Notes under the pieces: model-generated
What the model was told of the DNA's origin: nothing
Seen by the model: only the letters and a program-made list of their open reading frames with translations
Databases searched by the model: none
Assembly (NCBI RefSeq): GCF_023229695.1
Contig: NZ_JALNYS010000006.1
Coordinates: 100,615 to 164,614 of the forward strand
Direction of reading: 5' to 3'
From: Sulfuricurvum sp.
Lineage (GTDB): Bacteria > Campylobacterota > Campylobacteria > Campylobacterales > Sulfurimonadaceae
DNA length: 64,000 bases
Translations under genes and position numbers: made by a program
Part shown: positions 35,568 through 44,493 of the stretch, piece by piece
Numbering within the stretch: position 1 is the stretch's first letter
How the letters are laid out: each line of letters starts with the position of its first letter

Positions 35568-35746
35568 TAGAGCATCACCTTTCACCGAATATTTTCGGCA
35601 AATTGTTATTTTTTAATATCTTTTTAAACATAAGTAGTTTAAAGAAGATGTAAATTTCCTTATTTTAACAACTGTTAGGTTAAAAATGATTAAAATGAGA
35701 AAGATTATAAAAAAATTCATGGAAAGCGTGTAAAGTAGAATCAAAT

Positions 35747-36364
35747 ATGCAGGGATTTATTATCAGGCTCAACCGTGCACGGGATGAGGATATGATCGTC
35801 ACAATCATAACGGAAGAAAACTTACAGACCCTTTACCGTTTCTACGGAGCGCGGCACAGCCCCATCAATATGGGATTTAAAATCGATTTCGAAGTCGAAC
35901 ACTCATACAAAAGCTCTATTTCCCGATTGCGTGACGTCATCCATTTGGGGTACCCGTGGATGAGCCGCTATGAACGGATCCGGGTGTGGCAGCAGTTTGT
36001 CTCACTCTTTTACCCTCATCTGCACGATTCCGAAGAGATCGGAAGTTTTTATTTTGAGCTTCTCAGTGATGCCGCTTCCTGCTGGAGCGATCAAAATCCC
36101 AAAAGGGTTGCGGTCGAGTCGTACGTCAAACTTCTGGAGCATGAAGGGCGGCTTCATCGCCGGATGGAGTGTTTTTTTTGCGACAAACCGATTGAGAATG
36201 AGATTTCCCTGATCCGTGCATTTTTACCGGCCCATTCGGAATGTTCGCATACCCTCTCCTTTAACCCAAAAGGGCTTGAATGGCTTTATACCCATGCTTC
36301 TACCCTCTTTTTAGACGATAATGAGATTGATCGGTTGTGGTATGTCATGAATGAGGGGTTCTAA
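35747..36364 (+). CDS. recO: recombination mediator RecO, epsilon type
   Basis: 205 residues. The opening MQGFIIRLNRARDEDMIVTI, an OB-fold with LYRFYGARHSPINMG, and a C-terminal helical region with a CFFC pair match the divergent RecO of Campylobacterota. RecO binds SSB and single-stranded DNA and works with RecR to load RecA. The stop shares one base with the start of the next gene. Divergent from gltB. Confidence 0.85.
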   Translation: MQGFIIRLNRARDEDMIVTIITEENLQTLYRFYGARHSPINMGFKIDFEVEHSYKSSISRLRDVIHLGYPWMSRYERIRVWQQFVSLFYPHLHDSEEIGSFYFELLSDAASCWSDQNPKRVAVESYVKLLEHEGRLHRRMECFFCDKPIENEISLIRAFLPAHSECSHTLSFNPKGLEWLYTHASTLFLDDNEIDRLWYVMNEGF

Positions 36365-36669
36365 TGGAACTGTTTTTGCTATACGTATTGCAAATTACCG
36401 ATGAGGAGGTTGTGATGCGTAAGAATAAAGCCCTAGAAGCACTCTTCTCCAAATATTCAGAACCTGAGACTTCAAGAAATATCTATAACGGATCATTTTA
36501 CACAGCCAAGAGGATCAAAGGGAGTTTAAGCGATTTATACCGTGAAGTCCAATCGGTCATCAACCGAAACGAACTCACGTTATATCAAAATAAAAATGCC
36601 GCCGAAATTGAAATTTCGATGATGCGAAATCGTAAACTTATCGAAACCGCGCGCTACACCCACCGTTAA
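36364..36669 (+). CDS. hypothetical protein downstream of recO
   Basis: 101 residues from the ATG at 36364, which overlaps the recO stop and has GAGGGG upstream. A second in-frame ATG at 36415 has an even better site (GGAGG, six bases) and would give 84 residues, MRKNKALEALFSKYS onward. Charged, likely helical, no recognised domain. The first 17 residues are hydrophobic, unlike the rest, which favours the internal start. Confidence 0.6.
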   Translation: MELFLLYVLQITDEEVVMRKNKALEALFSKYSEPETSRNIYNGSFYTAKRIKGSLSDLYREVQSVINRNELTLYQNKNAAEIEISMMRNRKLIETARYTHR

Positions 36670-36679
36670 TCACAATCCA

Positions 36680-37084
36680 TTAAATCTCGTAGTAATGGGG
36701 TTGATAGGCCTGATCGAGTTCGGAGAGTTTCATCGTAAAGAGGGTACGCATCTTCTCCTCGATATCACTCCAAAAATATTCCAGAATCAAACTTGAGCCG
36801 ACATTGCCGTCAATCTTGTAAAACGGCCCGTCCAGTGCTTCGATAATTTCAATCACCTCTATCTCGTGAGCGGGGCGGGAGAGTTTGTATCCCCCCGACG
36901 CCCCTCGAATACTAATCACCAGATGGTTTCGCCGCAGCATGGAGAGGAGCTGTTCCAAATAGCCGTGCGAAATTCGCGTCATCGCCGCGATTTCACGCAC
37001 CTGCATCATCCTACCGCCGGGCGCATGAGAGAGTACGTGCATGGCCGCGAGACCGTAAATCGCTTTGGAAGAGAGGGCTGCCAT
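36680..37084 (-). CDS. Rrf2-family transcriptional regulator without cluster cysteines
   Basis: 134 residues. N-terminal winged helix with the Rrf2 pattern SKAIYGLAAMHVLS, YLEQLLSMLRRNHLV and RGASGGYKLSRP. Unlike IscR or NsrR there is no cysteine at all in the protein, so it cannot hold a [2Fe-2S] centre in the usual way. It follows the DUF4395 gene by 2 bases, and may regulate that small operon. Ligand or signal unknown. Confidence 0.85.
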   Translation of the reverse strand: MAALSSKAIYGLAAMHVLSHAPGGRMMQVREIAAMTRISHGYLEQLLSMLRRNHLVISIRGASGGYKLSRPAHEIEVIEIIEALDGPFYKIDGNVGSSLILEYFWSDIEEKMRTLFTMKLSELDQAYQPHYYEI

Positions 37085-37086
37085 GC

Positions 37087-37530
37087 TCAGGCAAACGCTT
37101 TCGGAAAAATTTTCCGAACAATATAATAGATTTTACAGCCGACGCAATAGCCAAACAAAAGTTCCAAACCGGCACACGCCAAATAGATTGTCGCAATACT
37201 CATAACGCCCCATTGGATCCCCAGAAGATGGACGACCGCTAATGCAATCGTAAATCCGAGGCCGAAAAATGCAGCCAGACGCTTTGCCCCCGCATCTTCC
37301 ATTTTGGACGGTATCGACAATTTTTTCTGGATCAGCAATGAGAGGTTCTGAATCGGGCTGATGTGTTTATAACCGTAGAGACGGAGGGCAAAATCAACCG
37401 CAAGCAACACCAAAATAGCCACCGAGTGGGTTATCAAAAAAGCGCTGACCGCACCGAAAACGAAGAGAGTATTAATCCGGACGACGGTTGCGTCTACCTG
37501 ACGAAAAATCAATGGACATGCCTGAGCCAT
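37087..37530 (-). CDS. DUF4395 membrane protein
   Basis: 147 residues, four membrane helices. An ACP motif near the N-terminus and a YCVGCKIY pair at the C-terminus (CxxC) are typical of DUF4395 proteins, often found with sulfur-relay, rhodanese or thioredoxin genes. A rhodanese gene is divergently placed next to it. Strong AAGGAG five bases before the ATG. Function unknown; a role in sulfur handling is a guess from neighbours. Confidence 0.75.
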   Translation of the reverse strand: MAQACPLIFRQVDATVVRINTLFVFGAVSAFLITHSVAILVLLAVDFALRLYGYKHISPIQNLSLLIQKKLSIPSKMEDAGAKRLAAFFGLGFTIALAVVHLLGIQWGVMSIATIYLACAGLELLFGYCVGCKIYYIVRKIFPKAFA

Positions 37531-37551
37531 TGTAACTCCTTTTTTTTTGCC

Positions 37552-37580
37552 ATGATAAAGGAATTTATTTTTATTGTCAA
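37552..37580 (-). promoter_or_regulatory. sigma70 promoter of the DUF4395/rrf2 operon
   Basis: Minus strand: -35 TTGACA (37575-37580), 17-base spacer, -10 TATCAT (37552-37557). Just upstream is an imperfect dyad centred on ATACAGTAT (about 37587-37595), a possible operator for the Rrf2 protein; this last point is speculative. Confidence 0.55.
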
Positions 37581-37726
37581 GTATTCATACTGTATTGATA
37601 AGGATTCAAAGTGTTTGCTGTGATGGAAAGGTGATGGGGAACGCTACCTCGGACGATTTATCAGGTTGTAAACTTTTTGAGCTACAATCGCGCCACTATT
37701 TTCCAACACAATAAGGGATTACTCCT

Positions 37727-38239
37727 ATGAAAAAGCTACTGATGCTGTTAATAAGCGCTTTGATGCTCCAAGCCAATGACCTCTACGAGGGGGATCTCAC
37801 GGCGCAAGAGGCGTATGAGATGCAGAAAAAAGGGGAAGCCCTCATCGTCGATGTCCGAACCACCCTCGAATTTATCTATACGGGGCACGGAGAAGGATTT
37901 GTCAATATTCCGGCATACGAGTGGACCTATATCCCCAAATCCATCGAAGATCGGGTGAAAAGTGCTGAATTCGAACTCAAAACTGATAAAGTCAAAGGGC
38001 ACGCCGATACCCAAAAACTCTACGATGCCAAAGAGGTATTCAATAAAAGCTTTGTTTCTGATGTGATGAAGGCGATGAAACTCCGAAACGTCGGTGCAGT
38101 CATCCTCGTTTGCCGAAGCGGTCCCCGCTCAACCGCAGCGGCAAACCTTCTCGCCAAAGAGGGGATTAAAGCCTACAATCTCGAAAACGGATACATGTTC
38201 GGTTGGAAAGAGGCAAAACTTCCGTACGACGGATATTAA
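37727..38239 (+). CDS. periplasmic rhodanese-like protein
   Basis: 170 residues. Signal peptide about 1-16 (KKLLMLLISALMLQA), then one rhodanese domain: IVDVRTTLEF near the start and the active-site loop CRSGPRS with C129. Rhodaneses carry persulfide sulfur; an exported one fits periplasmic sulfur metabolism of a sulfur oxidiser. A TACAAT -10 lies at 37683-37688. Divergent from the DUF4395/Rrf2 pair and followed by a dispersed hairpin repeat. Confidence 0.85.
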   Translation: MKKLLMLLISALMLQANDLYEGDLTAQEAYEMQKKGEALIVDVRTTLEFIYTGHGEGFVNIPAYEWTYIPKSIEDRVKSAEFELKTDKVKGHADTQKLYDAKEVFNKSFVSDVMKAMKLRNVGAVILVCRSGPRSTAAANLLAKEGIKAYNLENGYMFGWKEAKLPYDGY

Positions 38240-38244
38240 TATCT

Positions 38245-38344
38245 GATGTTACGCACTTTTCGGGCAAAGCCCGCAAAGTGGCAGGGACAAATGTCCCTAC
38301 AACCCCCTGAAGCTTCCCGCATCTTCCGGATGCGGGAGAGATAA
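38245..38344. repeat. three-hairpin dispersed repeat, copy 2
   Basis: Begins GATGTTACGCACTTTT directly after the rhodanese stop and ends GATGCGGGAGAGATAA. Differs from copy 1 at only a few positions and has the same three hairpins; the first arm pair here is CGGGCAAAGCCCG. Flanked on the left by TATCT, as is the copy at 55874. Confidence 0.85.
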
Positions 38345-38429
38345 TCAATCTGATGCTATCTCCCTTTCTCCCAAGAACCAGACCCCTATTATGGCCACCG
38401 ATAAAAAACCGGGCCGTTTGCACAAACCG

Positions 38430-39179
38430 TTATCTTCGGATCACGTCACTCTCTTTGACCCACAAATTTTCATTCTCACGTGTTGCCTGCCACTTGCGAT
38501 TGACAAAGTATCCTGTAATCTTGATCCATTCTCCCGACTTTACCCCCGAGGTAAACGACCGCTGTGACTCCCACGTAAAAAGGGGCTTCCCCTCCGGGGC
38601 ATCGTAGATCATCCCATCGATTTTCATCCGGTAAGCCGCCGGAGTTTTATCCGTAGCGGCGAATTTTTTTGGAGGAGTGAACGGTTTTTCTGCCGGATGG
38701 TTTTTCCGCTCAAGTTCAAGGAGACGTTTGAGCCGCTCCCGTTCGCTTTCATTCGTCGCGACCGGATGATTTTTCTCACTCGATGTTGCCGTTTGTTCAA
38801 CTTTACACAGTTTTGGAGGGGGAAGCGGCAATTTTTTGGCTGAAGGGGGAGGAGTTTTGATTTTCACTGCCGCCGGGGGAGTTTCCGCCCCCTTTAGCTC
38901 TTTCAAATCGACTCTCCGGGCTTTCATTGCATGGATTTGCTTCTCTAGCTGCGCAATCGTGTTTTGCTGTTCCGCGATTTTTCGTATCGCGTCACGGCGC
39001 TCTTTGTCACACTTTTGGTGCACTGCCGGGGCAATTCCCGTAATCTGGCATTGCCCTGAGCGGCACTCTTCGTATTTTTGGCGCAATTTGGCCACTTCAT
39101 TGAGAATAACATAGGAGTCGTTGGAGCCACTTCCGTACAACAACGATACGGCGCAGAGGGAAAGAATAATTATTTTCAT
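38430..39179 (-). CDS. exported coiled-coil protein with SH3-like C-terminus
   Basis: 249 residues. Signal peptide (1-17), a short Cys-bearing segment (ECRSGQCQ), a coiled-coil stretch (about 55-90), a proline/lysine-rich linker, and a C-terminal bacterial SH3-like domain (WIKITGYFVNRKWQA... NLWVKESDVI). SH3b domains often bind cell-wall material, suggesting an envelope role. Specific function unknown. Starts 5 bases after trmA ends, so it is likely in the same transcript. Confidence 0.65.
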   Translation of the reverse strand: MKIIILSLCAVSLLYGSGSNDSYVILNEVAKLRQKYEECRSGQCQITGIAPAVHQKCDKERRDAIRKIAEQQNTIAQLEKQIHAMKARRVDLKELKGAETPPAAVKIKTPPPSAKKLPLPPPKLCKVEQTATSSEKNHPVATNESERERLKRLLELERKNHPAEKPFTPPKKFAATDKTPAAYRMKIDGMIYDAPEGKPLFTWESQRSFTSGVKSGEWIKITGYFVNRKWQATRENENLWVKESDVIRR

Positions 39180-39183
39180 ACGA

Positions 39184-40290
39184 TCACTTTTTAATAAGTT
39201 TTACACCCATTTCAAGATGGTGGGTGTAGGGAAACTGATCAAACAGGGCCATCGAAACGACGGTATGCGTTTGGGATAACTGTTCCAAATCACGCAACAG
39301 CGTCTCGGGATTGCAGGAGATATAAAGAAGATGCTCAAAGCGGGCGGCAAAAGTGCACGGCTCCTCTCCCAGACCGCTGCGCGGCGGATCGACGAAAAGG
39401 GTTTTAAGCCGGTAGTCGGAAACATCCAGCCCCTCCAGACGGCGAAATACACGCTCTGCGTCAAGGGCCTGTGTAAACTCCTCGGCACTGAGGCGGACGA
39501 AATCGATATTCCCGACACCGTTGAGTTCCATGTTCCGTTTTGCCGCCATGATAGAGGATTTGGAAATTTCGGTTGCCAGTACCCGATCAAATTTGGAAGC
39601 AAAAGGGATCGTGAAATTCCCCGCACCGCAATAGAGTTCCAATAAATCGCCCCCTATCCCCTCCATCTGATCCAATGACCACCCCACCATCTTTTCGTTA
39701 ACGGTCGCATTGGGCTGGGTAAAACTGTTTTCGATATGGACGTAACGGTAATCGCGTCCCCGGATACGGAGTGTTTCGGTCACGAAATCCTGAGAAAGGA
39801 TCACTTTTTGTTTGCGGCTTCGCCCGATGATATGGATCCCCAGTTCCGTTTCGATCCGACGTGCCGAAACCTGCCACTCCTCATCCAGCGCCCGATGATA
39901 CAAAAAGCTCACCACCACTTCGCCGTTTTGCGTCGATAAAAAATCGACGCCGAAAAGGCGGTGTCCGATCCCCTCTTTGCGGATCGCTTCCAACAGCGGC
40001 CCCATCAGTTTGGCAATCGGTTCGGAGACGATGGAGCAGGAGGAGATTTTCACAACCCCCTGCTTGTCGGCACGGTTCATCGCATAAAAGATCTCCCCGT
40101 CGTCATGGTAGATTTTAAACTCGCTCCGGGAACGGAAATGTTCCTCCTTCGAGGTAAAAACATCGATCTCTCCCTGAAAATAGGGGGCAAATTGCTTTTG
40201 TATATTTGCTGTTTTCCAGGAGAGCTGGGCATCGTATCCCCCCTCGTAATGGCGGCAGCTTCCGCAAATTCCGAAATAGTCACAGTTCAT
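39184..40290 (-). CDS. trmA: tRNA (uracil-54-C5)-methyltransferase
   Basis: SAM-dependent enzyme forming ribothymidine 54 in the T-loop. 368 residues, normal for TrmA. SAM site LLELYCGAGNFTIPFA, catalytic motif FVDPPRSGLG, and the nucleophile cysteine motif YISCNPETLLRDL. The start MNCDYFGICGSCRHY is cysteine-rich, unlike E. coli TrmA but seen in epsilon relatives. Confidence 0.93.
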   Translation of the reverse strand: MNCDYFGICGSCRHYEGGYDAQLSWKTANIQKQFAPYFQGEIDVFTSKEEHFRSRSEFKIYHDDGEIFYAMNRADKQGVVKISSCSIVSEPIAKLMGPLLEAIRKEGIGHRLFGVDFLSTQNGEVVVSFLYHRALDEEWQVSARRIETELGIHIIGRSRKQKVILSQDFVTETLRIRGRDYRYVHIENSFTQPNATVNEKMVGWSLDQMEGIGGDLLELYCGAGNFTIPFASKFDRVLATEISKSSIMAAKRNMELNGVGNIDFVRLSAEEFTQALDAERVFRRLEGLDVSDYRLKTLFVDPPRSGLGEEPCTFAARFEHLLYISCNPETLLRDLEQLSQTHTVVSMALFDQFPYTHHLEMGVKLIKK

Positions 40291-40392
40291 TTAAATCCTT
40301 ACAGGCCACGGGAATAAGCCCCCACGGCTACACTAACGCTAGGTTTTACTCGACGCGAAGCCCGCGCACCCCCGGCACTTTTCACACCATAC

Positions 40393-41127
40393 TCATTTGA
40401 CGCTGGCAATGAGGTTGCCGATCAGAAGATTCCATCCGTCTACCATAACAAATACCAGTATTTTAAACGGCATCGAGATCATGACCGGCGGAAGCATCAT
40501 CATCCCCATCGACATCAAAATCGACGCGACGACCATATCGATGACCAAAAACGGCAGAAAAAGGAGAAATCCGATCTCAAATGCCGTTTTCAGCTCACTG
40601 ATCACAAATGCGGGAATCACGATCGTAAGGGGAACTTCTTTGATCGACTGGGGATTTTCCATATGACGGATTCGCAAAAAGAGAGCCAGATCTTTTTCAC
40701 GGGTATTGCGTACCATGAAATTTTTAAACGGATCGGTTGTTTTCTCAAATGCCTCGTCGTAGCTGATCTTTTTTTCGCTGTAGGGTTTGATCCCCTCATC
40801 GTACGCTTTGGTCGCGACCGGTTCCATAACGAAAACAGTCAGAATCAGCGCCAGCATCACCAGCAGCTGCGTCGGGGGGACCTGCTGTGTCCCCAGAGCC
40901 TGACGCAAAAATCCGAATACGATGACGAAACGGGTAAATGTCGTCATCACCAGCACCAGACTCGGTGCCAAAAACAAGACGGTCAGCATCAACAAAACAT
41001 TGAGCGAGCTGACAACCTCTTCGGGACTTTCCGGGGCGGTAAGATTAAAACTCATCGCCGGTACCGGGTTGTCTGCACTCCACAGTGCCGTACCCATCCA
41101 GAGCAATACCATCAACAAACGTGCCAA
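40393..41127 (-). CDS. fliP: flagellar export gate protein FliP
   Basis: Core membrane subunit of the flagellar type III secretion gate. 244 residues; signal peptide (1-17), then membrane helices with the family motifs MLTVLFLAPSLVLVMTTFTR, GTQQVPPTQLL and ISMPFKILVFVMVDGWNLL. Stands alone here, away from the cheX-like/fliN/fliO unit. Divergent from glmU. Confidence 0.96.
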   Translation of the reverse strand: MARLLMVLLWMGTALWSADNPVPAMSFNLTAPESPEEVVSSLNVLLMLTVLFLAPSLVLVMTTFTRFVIVFGFLRQALGTQQVPPTQLLVMLALILTVFVMEPVATKAYDEGIKPYSEKKISYDEAFEKTTDPFKNFMVRNTREKDLALFLRIRHMENPQSIKEVPLTIVIPAFVISELKTAFEIGFLLFLPFLVIDMVVASILMSMGMMMLPPVMISMPFKILVFVMVDGWNLLIGNLIASVK

Positions 41128-41237
41128 ATGATCACTCCTGAAATACTTTTAAAGAGGCGATAATACCACACATTAAGGGTGGTTCTCGTTTAAACAAGAT
41201 AAAATAGCATCCATTATCCCTCTCTTTAGGAGCCACC

Positions 41238-42542
41238 ATGAATCAACCCCTCTCCATTGTTATCCTCGCCGCCGGCAAAGGGAGCCGAATGAAATCCCCG
41301 AAAGCCAAGGTACTTCATGAAATCTGCGGACGGGAAATGCTCTATTTCAGCATCAAAGCCTCACGTGCCATCACGGATGACATCATCGTTGTTGTTGCCC
41401 ACCAAAAAGATGCCGTTATCAATGCAATGGAGAGATATTTCACCGGAATCACCTTCGTCACTCAAGACTCCGAAAACTTCCCCGGCACCGGCGGCGCAAT
41501 GATGGGGGTCAAGGCCAGATACGAAAACGTCCTCGTTCTCAACGGCGACATGCCCCTCATCACCCGCGCATCGGTGGATGCCTTTATGAACGCCAGCAGC
41601 GACATCGTCATGTCGGTCATCCCCCTCGAAGACCCCCGAGGATACGGGCGCGTCGTCATTGAAGAGGGAAAAGTGCAGCGGATCGTCGAAGAGAAAGACG
41701 CCACCGATGAAGAGAAACAGATCAATACCGTCAATGCCGGGGTTTATGCCTTCAAACATCATGTTCTGGACCGCTACCTCCCCCAACTCACCAACAACAA
41801 CGCACAAGGGGAGTACTACCTCACCGACGTCATCGCCCTGGCCCATAGCGACGGGATGATCATCGCCCCCCTTAGCGTCGATGAAGCGGAGTTCAAAGGG
41901 GTCAATTCCAAAAACGATCTGGCCAATGCCGAAATGATCATGATGGATCGCCTCCGCCGCGAGTGGATGGAAAAGGGGGTCGTCATGCAGCTTCCCCACA
42001 CGATCTACCTCGAAGAGGGGGTCACGTTCGAGGGGGAGTGTATCCTTGAAAACGGCGTCCGCCTCTGCGGAAGCACCCTCATCGCCGACTCCCACATTAA
42101 AGCCCACAGCGTCATCGAAGAGAGCACGATCCGCAACTCCGATATCGGACCGCTGGCCCATATCCGTCCCCAATCCTTGATTGCCGAAACCCACATCGGC
42201 AATTTCGTCGAGGTCAAAAAATCGACCCTGACGGGGGTAAAAGCGGGACATTTGAGCTATCTGGGAGATGCACTCATCGATGAGGGGACCAACATCGGTG
42301 CGGGGACGATCACCTGCAACTACGACGGAAAGAAAAAATACCGGACGATTATCGGTAAAAATGTTTTCGTCGGCAGCGATACCCAGCTGGTCGCTCCGGT
42401 CGACATCGCCGATAACGTCATTATTGCCGCAGGAACTACCGTCACGTCGGGGAGCTATGAGGGAGATATCCTCATTATCAGCCGTACACCGGTCAGAAAA
42501 TTGGCCGGCTTTTTCACCAAATTTTTCGCTAAAGGTCTTTAA
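41238..42542 (+). CDS. glmU: bifunctional UDP-GlcNAc pyrophosphorylase / GlcN-1-P acetyltransferase
   Basis: Makes UDP-GlcNAc for peptidoglycan and LPS. 434 residues. N-terminal nucleotidyl transferase with LAAGKGSRMKS and NGDMPLI; C-terminal left-handed beta-helix hexapeptide repeats with the acetyltransferase region GDALIDEGTNIGAGTITCNYDG. First gene of a six-gene operon of overlapping frames; its TAA shares its last A with the coaBC start. Confidence 0.97.
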   Translation: MNQPLSIVILAAGKGSRMKSPKAKVLHEICGREMLYFSIKASRAITDDIIVVVAHQKDAVINAMERYFTGITFVTQDSENFPGTGGAMMGVKARYENVLVLNGDMPLITRASVDAFMNASSDIVMSVIPLEDPRGYGRVVIEEGKVQRIVEEKDATDEEKQINTVNAGVYAFKHHVLDRYLPQLTNNNAQGEYYLTDVIALAHSDGMIIAPLSVDEAEFKGVNSKNDLANAEMIMMDRLRREWMEKGVVMQLPHTIYLEEGVTFEGECILENGVRLCGSTLIADSHIKAHSVIEESTIRNSDIGPLAHIRPQSLIAETHIGNFVEVKKSTLTGVKAGHLSYLGDALIDEGTNIGAGTITCNYDGKKKYRTIIGKNVFVGSDTQLVAPVDIADNVIIAAGTTVTSGSYEGDILIISRTPVRKLAGFFTKFFAKGL

Positions 42543-43816
42543 TGGTCATCCCAGCCAACCTTCTGGAGGGTAAAAAAATCCTCCTCGGTGTCACCGGTTC
42601 GATCGCGGCGTACAAAGCACTTGAACTTCTCCGCCTCTACATTAAAGCGGGAGCCGAGGTGCGGGTCGTCATGACCCCTGCCGCCAAAAAATTCGTTACT
42701 CCGCTCAGTTTTGAGGCACTCAGCCGCAACCGCGTTCTCGATGATACCAACGAATCCTGGGCGGATGATTTCAACCATATCAAAACCTCCCAGTGGGCCG
42801 ATGTAATGGTGATCGCCCCCGCCACGGCCAACACGATCGCCAAGCTCGCCAACGGAATCGCCGACACGATCCTCACCCAGTGCGCCCTTGCCTTCAGCGG
42901 CATAAAACTGATCGCCCCATCGGCCAATACCAACATGATCCAAAATCCGATGATTCAAGCCTCGATAAAAATGCTCGCCATCGCCAATTATGAAGTGGTA
43001 TCTACCCAGACCAAAGAGCTTGCCTGTCAAGTCGTAGGAGAAGGAGCGATGGCCGAACCGCATGACATCTTTTTCGAAACGGCAAGAATAGTGCTCAAAG
43101 ACCCATTTTGGGAAGACAGACGTGTGGTGATCACCGGCGGCGGGACACGGGAAAAAATAGATGAAGTGCGTTATATCTCCAACTTCTCTTCGGGAAAAAT
43201 GGCAAAAGCCATTGCCCTCTCCCTCTACCTCAAAGGGGCGGATGTATGCTACATCACCACCAAAGGCAACGTTGGGCTTCCGAAAAGCATTTATACAATC
43301 GACGTAGATGATGCCAAAGAGATGTTGGAATATACCCAAGATGCACTTCGTGTCGCCAAAAAAGGGAAGATGAGCAAAGCCTCACTGAACACGACCGAAG
43401 CGATCAAACTGATACAAAAACGCCCCTTTTTGTTTATGGTCGCCGCTGTAGCCGACTTTACCCCCAAGTTTCCGCAACAAGGGAAGCTTAAAAAATCGAT
43501 GTTAGGGGAGAATTGGCAAATTGAACTCCAACAGACATCGGATATTTTAAGCACGCTTTCCAAGGATCGGGAGGGTGTTACCACCATCGCTTTTAAAGCG
43601 GAAATGGATAGCGAAGAGGGGCTCAATAACGCCAGAGCCCTTTTGACGCAAAAAGAGGTCGATGCGGTTTGTTACAATTTTCTTGACGATGCCAAAAGCT
43701 TTGGCGGAGAAGAGAATAGCATTATATTTATCAGCAAAGAGAAGGAGATCGATTTGGGCCGCCATAGTAAATTTGACCTTGCCGAAAAAATTTTACAACA
43801 AGCCGAGTCTTTATGA
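42542..43816 (+). CDS. coaBC: bifunctional CoaBC (Dfp): PPCDC and PPC synthetase
   Basis: Couples cysteine to 4'-phosphopantothenate and decarboxylates the product on the path to CoA. 424 residues. N-terminal FMN-dependent CoaC with LLGVTGSIAAYKAL and the ELACQ cysteine motif; C-terminal CoaB with VITGGGTREKIDEVRYISNF. Odd point: the usual PxMNxxM substrate motif reads PSANTNM here, methionine to alanine. Overlaps uppS by 4 bases. Confidence 0.95.
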   Translation: MVIPANLLEGKKILLGVTGSIAAYKALELLRLYIKAGAEVRVVMTPAAKKFVTPLSFEALSRNRVLDDTNESWADDFNHIKTSQWADVMVIAPATANTIAKLANGIADTILTQCALAFSGIKLIAPSANTNMIQNPMIQASIKMLAIANYEVVSTQTKELACQVVGEGAMAEPHDIFFETARIVLKDPFWEDRRVVITGGGTREKIDEVRYISNFSSGKMAKAIALSLYLKGADVCYITTKGNVGLPKSIYTIDVDDAKEMLEYTQDALRVAKKGKMSKASLNTTEAIKLIQKRPFLFMVAAVADFTPKFPQQGKLKKSMLGENWQIELQQTSDILSTLSKDREGVTTIAFKAEMDSEEGLNNARALLTQKEVDAVCYNFLDDAKSFGGEENSIIFISKEKEIDLGRHSKFDLAEKILQQAESL

Positions 43817-44493
43817 GCAATCTACCCACCCATATCGCCATCATCATGGACGGCAACGGCCGATGGGCCTCCTTGCGCGGGTTAAACCGTACTAAAGGGC
43901 ATGAAAAGGGGGCCGAAACGGTTCGTACCATTACCACCTTTTGCTCCAATCATCCCGAAATCAAACGGCTCACCCTTTATGCCTTCAGTACCGAAAACTG
44001 GAAGCGCCCCCGACTCGAAGTGGAGTTTCTGATGAAACTGCTCGAACGCTACCTCAAAAAAGAGCTCCCCATCTATCTTGAAGAGAATGTCCGTTTTGAA
44101 CCGATCGGCGATCTCTCCCCTTTTTCGGCTTCGCTGCGCAAAACCATCACCCGCGTCGAAAAAGCAACCTCTCATTGCACCGGACTGATCCAAAGCCTCG
44201 CTCTCAACTACGGCGGACGCGATGAGATCGCCCGGGCAGCCGAACGTCTGAACCGCGATTCGCTTCCCATCACGGTAGAATCGCTGGGCGACGCCCTCGA
44301 TAGCCGCCATGACGTCGACTTGCTGATCCGTACCGGAGGCGATTACCGCCTCTCCAATTTTCTCTTGTGGCAATCGGCCTATGCGGAGCTCTTTTTTACC
44401 GATACCCTCTGGCCCGATTTTGTCGAAGAGGAGCTGATAGCGATTATCGAAAAATTCAAAGGCGTCGAAAGACGTTTCGGAGGTTTACAGTGA
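43813..44493 (+). CDS. uppS: undecaprenyl diphosphate synthase
   Basis: Builds the C55 lipid carrier for peptidoglycan and O-antigen. 226 residues, slightly short but complete. Active-site motif IAIIMDGNGRWAS with D13, then YAFSTENWKRP and the C-terminal DLLIRTGGDYRLSNFLLWQ. Overlaps coaBC by 4 bases and the next gene by 4 bases. Confidence 0.96.
   Translation: MSNLPTHIAIIMDGNGRWASLRGLNRTKGHEKGAETVRTITTFCSNHPEIKRLTLYAFSTENWKRPRLEVEFLMKLLERYLKKELPIYLEENVRFEPIGDLSPFSASLRKTITRVEKATSHCTGLIQSLALNYGGRDEIARAAERLNRDSLPITVESLGDALDSRHDVDLLIRTGGDYRLSNFLLWQSAYAELFFTDTLWPDFVEEELIAIIEKFKGVERRFGGLQ

Noticed and set aside
41361..42251. Long open frame of 296 codons on the minus strand inside glmU
   Set aside because: It is the antisense shadow of a high-confidence gene; composition is Asp/Gly/Val rich with no domain.
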